Below, piece after piece: positions 6,579 to 9,811 of a DNA stretch of 9,811 nucleotides. The number at the start of each line of letters is the position of its first letter. The first letter of the stretch is position 1. Position numbers and translations under genes: made by a program. The stretch spans positions 1-9,811 of the forward strand of contig CAYSLC010000201.1 in assembly GCA_964431545.1 (NCBI GenBank), written 5' to 3'. This stretch comes from CAYSLC01 sp964431545 (GTDB lineage Bacteria > Desulfobacterota > Desulfobacteria > Desulfobacterales > JAABSP01). A model generated the notes under the pieces. It did not search any database and was not told where the DNA came from. It worked only from the letters and a program-made list of their open reading frames with translations.

Positions 6579-7481
6579 ATGGCAAATCTGATTGTCGGGA
6601 TGACCTACAATGATTATTACAAGCACACCGCCAGAGATCCAATCACCTTGATATCCCAATTGAAAATCCTTCTCAACAGGACCCTGCAGGCTCATCAAAC
6701 CCAAGGGGATCTATACATCTTCATGGCTCCGGAGTTCTATTTTGCCAAGACCGGGGCGCCGGGGCATCGCTATTTTAACAAGAACCAAAAGGAACAGATC
6801 ATTGAAAAATTGCTTCCGCTGAGCCGACAACGCCAATACATGCTGTTTATCCCCGGCAGCATACTGTGGAAAAAGGGCAAAGAAGTCAGGAACACCGTAC
6901 ACGTCATTTACCGGGGGAACCTGATTGTGGCTCACGACAAGCTGGTCCGTGGAGGAGAAGTCAATCCCGATGAACAGGGAGCATACAAGTATAAAATGGG
7001 ATCGAAACCTTGCTATTTCGAAATCCCCAACGATGTCACCAATGGGCCGGGGGCAATCCGCTGCGGGTTGGAAGTGTGCATGGAGCACGACCTGGGCATT
7101 CTCGCTCGCTATGCCAAACCTACCGGCAAGCAGTACCCGGATATTAATGACAACGCGAGCCTACAGAAAAAATCGCGGAAGGAAATAGCAAAAAACACTT
7201 TTAATGCCGACGCTCACAAGCTTTTTTTTCATCTGGTCACCGCCAACACCGTAAGCTATCGCGACCAGCACGAAGCGACGAAGAACGGCGGTTATTTCAT
7301 TCGCTGCAGTGCCACCGAAAGCGGAGATTCCAGGATGACGATCGCGAGACAGCAGGGGGGCGCTTTGACCGATTTGTCCCAGTCGAACAATCGCAAATTG
7401 CAGAAGAAATTCGGCAACAATCCCCACAACCCAGACAATAGCATTGCAGCCTGGAAAATTGATAATTTGGTGATCACCTGA
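6579..7481 (+). CDS. Nitrilase-superfamily (carbon-nitrogen hydrolase-like) protein
   Basis: A 300-residue protein without a signal peptide or membrane segment, so probably cytosolic. The start is fixed by AAGGAGG (6568-6574) four bases upstream. The Glu-Lys-Cys triad of the nitrilase fold is visible at the expected spacing: E52 in FMAPEFYF, K121 in VAHDKLVRGGE, and C167 in CGLEVCMEHDLG. Around these are beta-strand-like stretches (LIVGMTY at the start, YMLFIPGSILW about 87-97, NTVHVIYRGNLIVAH about 105-119) and a late segment (LFFHLVTANTVSY, GGYFIRCSATES) where amidase-type members carry their final core strands. Such enzymes hydrolyse nitriles or amides or transfer acyl groups; the substrate here is unknown. 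Sequence around the cysteine is unusual for the major branches, so this may be an uncharacterised subfamily. The gene is visibly less GC-rich than the phosphorylase gene, stands alone, and ends where the dctM remnant is cut off, which suggests acquisition or rearrangement. Confidence 0.75.
   Translation: MANLIVGMTYNDYYKHTARDPITLISQLKILLNRTLQAHQTQGDLYIFMAPEFYFAKTGAPGHRYFNKNQKEQIIEKLLPLSRQRQYMLFIPGSILWKKGKEVRNTVHVIYRGNLIVAHDKLVRGGEVNPDEQGAYKYKMGSKPCYFEIPNDVTNGPGAIRCGLEVCMEHDLGILARYAKPTGKQYPDINDNASLQKKSRKEIAKNTFNADAHKLFFHLVTANTVSYRDQHEATKNGGYFIRCSATESGDSRMTIARQQGGALTDLSQSNNRKLQKKFGNNPHNPDNSIAAWKIDNLVIT
7469..7478. repeat. Perfect 10-bp palindrome at the nitrilase/dctM boundary
   Basis: GGTGATCACC is self-complementary and ends just before the nitrilase stop codon, within a few bases of the point where the dctM-like reading frame stops resembling its family. 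It may mark a rearrangement endpoint, or be chance. Confidence 0.35.
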
Positions 7482-7724
7482 GAAAGGTGTAAAGCAAAAC
7501 TCGATCAACAGGGCGACCACGGCCGCGATCAACATGGGCATCACCGCCCGACTCACTTGGCCCAGCGGCAGGCCGAAAATCCCGCAGCTTACGAACAGAC
7601 AGATTCCCAAGGGCGGCGTCACCATTCCCACGGCCAGATTGACCACCATCAACACCCCGAAATGGATCGGATCGATGCTCATCTGCGGCGTGAGGGTGGC
7701 CAGAACGGGCACCAGAAGGATCAG

Positions 7725-7743
7725 GGCGGCGGTATCCGCCGCC
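7725..7743. repeat. Perfect 8-bp inverted repeat at the dctM deletion junction
   Basis: GGCGGCGG (7725-7732) and CCGCCGCC (7736-7743) are perfect arms around a three-base loop. The site is exactly where the N-half motif (SAAADTAA) runs into the C-half motif (AALILLVP) of dctM. Such a GC-rich hairpin can promote slippage in replication or failure in short-read assembly. Confidence 0.6.
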
Positions 7744-7975
7744 GCCGAACCCGAGATACCGGCAAAGAGCATTGAGGCCACAATCACCGCGCACGCCAGC
7801 CCGCCGGGCACCCAGCCCACCAGGCTGTCCGAGAAATCGATCAACTGGCGGGAGATGCCGCCGGTTTCCATGATGGAGCCGGCCAACATGAACAGCGGTA
7901 TGGCCAGCAGATCGAAGGAGTCCACTCCGGCAAACAGGAGCTGGATGATCGTCTGCCCAGGGCGGAGATCTGAAC

Positions 7976-7985
7976 NNNNNNNNNN
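7976..7985. other. Assembly gap (10 N) inside dctM
   Basis: Ten undetermined bases lie between the first transmembrane helix of dctM and its second conserved region. Ten is not compatible with one open frame across the gap, so the true length probably differs and is presumably a multiple of three if this part of the gene is intact. Sequence to the left and right was joined by scaffolding, so linkage across it is less certain than elsewhere. Confidence 0.98.
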
Positions 7986-8090
7986 CCCCCGGCGTAAGCA
8001 TGAAACCGATGGCCGGAAGCCCGATGGAAATCGCGATGGGAAGCCCCAGGGCGATCAGGAGAAACAGGCACAGGAAAAGCAGCAGGATGA

Positions 8091-8575
8091 TTATGGGGCT
8101 TTCCGTTCAAAGGAGCGGACGATGTCCGCCAACACATGCACGACAAATATCACGGCCGACACGGGGATGACGGCAAAGGGGATGGCCATGGGGATCTGAA
8201 GCGACGCGGAGGTCTGTTCGGCGGCCTTCACGGTGTAGACGAATCCGGACCAGGCGATCAGCCCGAAGCAGGCAAGGGTCAGCAGATGCAACCCGAAAAT
8301 AATGGTTTTTTGAATGACGGGGCCCAGCTTGTCGCCGAAGCCTTTCAGACCGATGAAGCTCGCCCGTTTGTAAGCGACTGTGCCGCCCAGAAAGGTGATG
8401 GCCACCAACAGGTGCCGGCTCACCTCCTCGGACCACCCCAGGGAGGCGCCGGCATACCGGAACACCACTTGGGCGAATAAAATAATGCAGATGGCGGCCC
8501 CGATGACAAGCGCATCATCAGAATTTTTTCCATCAGTGCATTGATGCGCTGACTGGCCTGTTCCAGCAAAGACAT
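8091..8575 (-). pseudogene. dctQ: Frameshifted TRAP transporter small permease subunit
   Basis: The DctQ family provides the four-helix membrane subunit of TRAP importers. The natural start is the ATG at 8575, with AGGTAG at 8586-8581 and five bases of spacing, giving MSLLEQASQRINALMEK. The rest, in another frame, reads DDALVIGAAICIILFAQVVF, then the family-typical WSEEVSRHLL and TFLGG, two more hydrophobic helices, and ends SFERKAP. The two parts come into register if one A is added to the run of six A (plus-strand T at 8524-8529). This gives 161 residues, a normal DctQ length, and joins as MEKNSDDALVIG. As read, the gene is broken; a homopolymer sequencing error is a serious alternative. 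The stop (TAA, 8093-8091) overlaps the place where dctM should begin. Confidence 0.8.
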
Positions 8576-8655
8576 GGGTTCTACCTGATGATGATTTTTT
8601 TTGGAATTGCAGGGATTGTGCGGTGAGGCGCCGTTGAAGGGCGCCCCTTGGCATT

Positions 8656-9347
8656 TTATTTGACGGCTTCCTGGATCTGCACCACCAGCTTTTTGGTCTC
8701 TCCGGTGGCGGAATCCAGCACCGGCGCCGTGGCCTTGCGGAACGCCTCGATATCCGGATTCTCCTCCACCTGCATGCCGGCGGCCTTCAGCTCTTCGATC
8801 TGCTTGGCTTCATTGTCCCGAATGTTGGTGCGGCCTTTCAGGGATGCCGAGCGGGCGCACTCCATGACGAGTTTGCGCTGATCATCGGGCAGGCTATCCA
8901 TGAAGGCCTTGTTGGCGACGAAAACGAGGGCTGAATAGACATGCCGGGAGAGGGTCAGGTATTTCTGCCCCGCTTCGATCAGCTTTGCGCCGTAGATGAC
9001 GGAAATCGGATTTTCCTGGCCGTCGATCACACCCTGCTGAAGTTTTGCGTGAAGGGAACAAAGGCTTCGATGGGGCCGGTGGTGCATACGGACATCTGGG
9101 TGGTGCCGAGTTGGATTTGCTGGAGCACCTGGGTTTCGCTGCCCAGGCTGACCGAGTCATGGACCACCACTTCCAATTTCCCCGGAGCGGCTTTTTCCAC
9201 GCACTCTTTGAACCAGAACGCCGCCTTGGTATGGACAAGGTCCGGGCTCGTGACCGTTTCGATGTTGATCTAGGTTTGGGCCATAGCCCCTCCGGTGAAA
9301 GCGATCAGGCAAAGCCCGACCATAGCCGCCATGATTCGTGTGCGCAT
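8656..9347 (-). pseudogene. dctP: Broken TRAP transporter periplasmic substrate-binding protein
   Basis: DctP proteins bind the substrate, often an organic acid, in the periplasm and deliver it to DctQM. The ATG at 9347 has AGGAGG (9360-9355) seven bases upstream and encodes a clear signal peptide (MRTRIMAAMVGLCLIAF...AMA, then QT). Codon 26 is TAG (9272-9270). The mature sequence continues in the same frame after it (INIETVTSPDLVHTKAAFWF, then LGSETQVLQQIQLGTTQMS and GPIEAFVPFTQNFS), so a sense codon, for example CAG, was probably lost. Near 9048-9035 the family-like sequence jumps to another frame and to a much later part of the protein (KLQQGVIDGQENPISVIYGA), continuing to VVQIQEAVK and TAA. 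About 100 residues are missing: 692 bases remain where a DctP of 320-340 residues is usual. At least two independent lesions are therefore present. The gene heads a dctP-dctQ-dctM unit. Confidence 0.88.
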
Positions 9348-9422
9348 GAGAAATCCTCCTTTGAACGTGCAGGAAAAGTTTGAGTGATATTGAAAAACTG
9401 CTGACGCGGTTAGACTCGTTGA

Positions 9423-9451
9423 GGAATAGTGGAAATTTTCCCTATTGTCAA
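9423..9451 (-). promoter_or_regulatory. Probable promoter of the TRAP operon, with palindrome in the spacer
   Basis: A perfect TTGACA (9451-9446), a 17-base spacer and TATTCC (9428-9423, three of six) precede dctP by about 75 bases. The spacer contains the palindrome GGAAAATTTCC (9441-9431), a candidate operator between -35 and -10. A second perfect TTGACA lies at 9493-9488, but a good -10 box is not evident at the right distance. Nothing else gene-like is seen in the 271-base region between dctP and the phosphofructokinase stop, and I could not find a convincing minus-strand terminator there. Confidence 0.5.
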
Positions 9452-9618
9452 CATGATATGCAGGCATTCAGATAGGAAGTTGCTTTTTGTCAAGCAAGGT
9501 ATATGAAAAGATGATCAAGAGCCTGAAATATGCATCGCCCCGAATCAACGGTAAAACGGATTGAATCTCTTTTTTATTTTAGCAGTTCAGCCCGGAGATG
9601 AATCCCCGTGCGAACGGC

Positions 9619-9811
9619 TCAATCTCCGAAACAGATGCCGATATCTCTCGCGGTTTGAATCGTATCCCCGTCCAAAGGAACGCTTTTAATGCTTCCAATC
9701 ACTTCTTCGAGGGGAATGGCCTTGATATCAGGCGGATCGAGCGCATCAATGGAACCGAATTTTTTGTCTTCGATGGCGAGCTCCGCCGCGGCACCGAACC
9801 TGAGCGCCAGG
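9619..9811 (-). CDS. pfkA: 6-phosphofructokinase, C-terminal fragment (leaves window)
   Basis: The last 63 residues and TGA stop (9621-9619) of a gene entering from the right edge. The ending matches the PfkA-family C-terminus: LRFGAAAELAIEDKKFG (family pattern R.G.AA..L....FG), then DPPDIKAIPLEEVIGSIK and VPLDGDTIQTARDIGICFGD (family pattern I..VPL, K.VP, AR..GI.FGD). The enzyme makes fructose-1,6-bisphosphate in glycolysis. The DPPDI and VPLDGD wording resembles the PPi-type or mixed-substrate branch, but the donor-determining residues lie outside the window. It reads in the same direction as the TRAP remnant, separated by 271 bases. Confidence 0.85.
   Translation of the reverse strand, partial: LALRFGAAAELAIEDKKFGSIDALDPPDIKAIPLEEVIGSIKSVPLDGDTIQTARDIGICFGD

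Larger units (their letters stand above)
7484..8094 (-). pseudogene. dctM: Remnant of TRAP transporter large permease subunit
   Basis: DctM-family large permeases are inner-membrane proteins of about 425 residues that move the substrate. The N-terminal helix is present at 8094-7986 (ending GLPIAISIGLPAIGFMLTPG). A 10-N gap follows, then the family motif DSFDLLAIPLFMLAGSIM and MLFAGISGSAAADTAA. The frame then jumps directly to the C-terminal family segment ALILLVPVLATLTPQM, IDPIHFGVLMVVNLAVG, TPPLG, so roughly 200 central residues are missing in frame. The family-like end is also lost: after about 7484 the frame runs antisense into the nitrilase gene. No ATG, GTG or TTG is at the expected start; the codon overlapping the dctQ stop is ATA (8094-8092), with an in-frame TGA upstream. 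The N- and C-side pieces are in register only if the true gap is a multiple of three, so 10 N is presumably a placeholder. Confidence 0.85.

Noticed and set aside
8109..8199. Plus-strand small ORF at 8121 with an AAGGAG site (about 25 codons)
   Set aside because: It lies antisense inside the coding part of dctQ, is short and has no family-like features; the purine-rich site is explained by the dctQ codons.
9270..9272. TAG in dctP read as pyrrolysine
   Set aside because: The position is two residues after the signal peptide in a gene with other lesions, and the family is not known to use pyrrolysine. A nonsense mutation is simpler.
9590..9621. Terminator after the phosphofructokinase gene (hairpin near CGGGGA...TCTCCG)
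   Set aside because: The stem is only six pairs with a wobble, and no T run follows on the minus strand.
1..9811. CRISPR arrays, tRNA or rRNA genes, transposase genes
   Set aside because: No regularly spaced repeats, no cloverleaf-like or rRNA-like sequence and no transposase motifs were seen on either strand.

Overview
The window looks like a piece of a GC-rich Gram-negative bacterial chromosome. The TRAP-type transporter, an exported M28 peptidase, sigma70-like promoters and strong Shine-Dalgarno sites all fit, and a Desulfobacterota-like (deltaproteobacterial) origin is my best guess, not a demonstrated one. The left two thirds (about 1-6400) are strongly GC-rich and tightly packed. From about 6400 rightward the DNA is visibly richer in A+T, is looser, and carries damaged genes and one 10-N scaffold gap, so part of the right side may be acquired, decaying or imperfectly assembled.

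Left region: the first 13 codons of a minus-strand gene leave the window at base 1 and have a near-consensus promoter. An exported M28-family zinc peptidase follows (347-1360, +). It meets tail to tail, with no spacer, a minus-strand unit made of a DUF2157 membrane protein and a GDYxxLxY protein (3654-1361). These two genes overlap by 4 nt (ATGA). A possible 48-codon leader ORF overlaps the DUF2157 TTG start in the same way (TTGA). A divergent promoter region near 3836-3870 separates this unit from a full-length glycogen/maltodextrin phosphorylase gene (3913-6372, +).

Right region: a 206-nt spacer with nested inverted repeats precedes a distinctive 300-residue nitrilase-superfamily protein (6579-7481, +) whose Glu-Lys-Cys triad is visible. 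Its stop codon lies against the truncated 3' end of a minus-strand TRAP transporter operon in dctP-dctQ-dctM order (9347 down to about 7484). All three TRAP genes are damaged. dctP has a stop at codon 26 and an internal frame-changing deletion. dctQ has a one-base frameshift at a homopolymer. dctM lacks a normal start codon, contains the sequence gap, has lost its central half and lacks its end. The last bases encode the C-terminal 63 residues of a 6-phosphofructokinase on the minus strand.

Functional reading: phosphorylase releases glucose-1-phosphate from storage glucan and phosphofructokinase commits hexose phosphate to glycolysis, but nothing in the window shows co-regulation. The TRAP system, once a periplasmic binding protein-driven organic-acid importer, is very unlikely to work as read here. 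The most novel items are the nitrilase-like protein, the C-terminal extension of the GDYxxLxY protein, the stop/start-overlapped leader ORF, and two TRAP-gene deletions whose junctions both look like short direct-repeat events.
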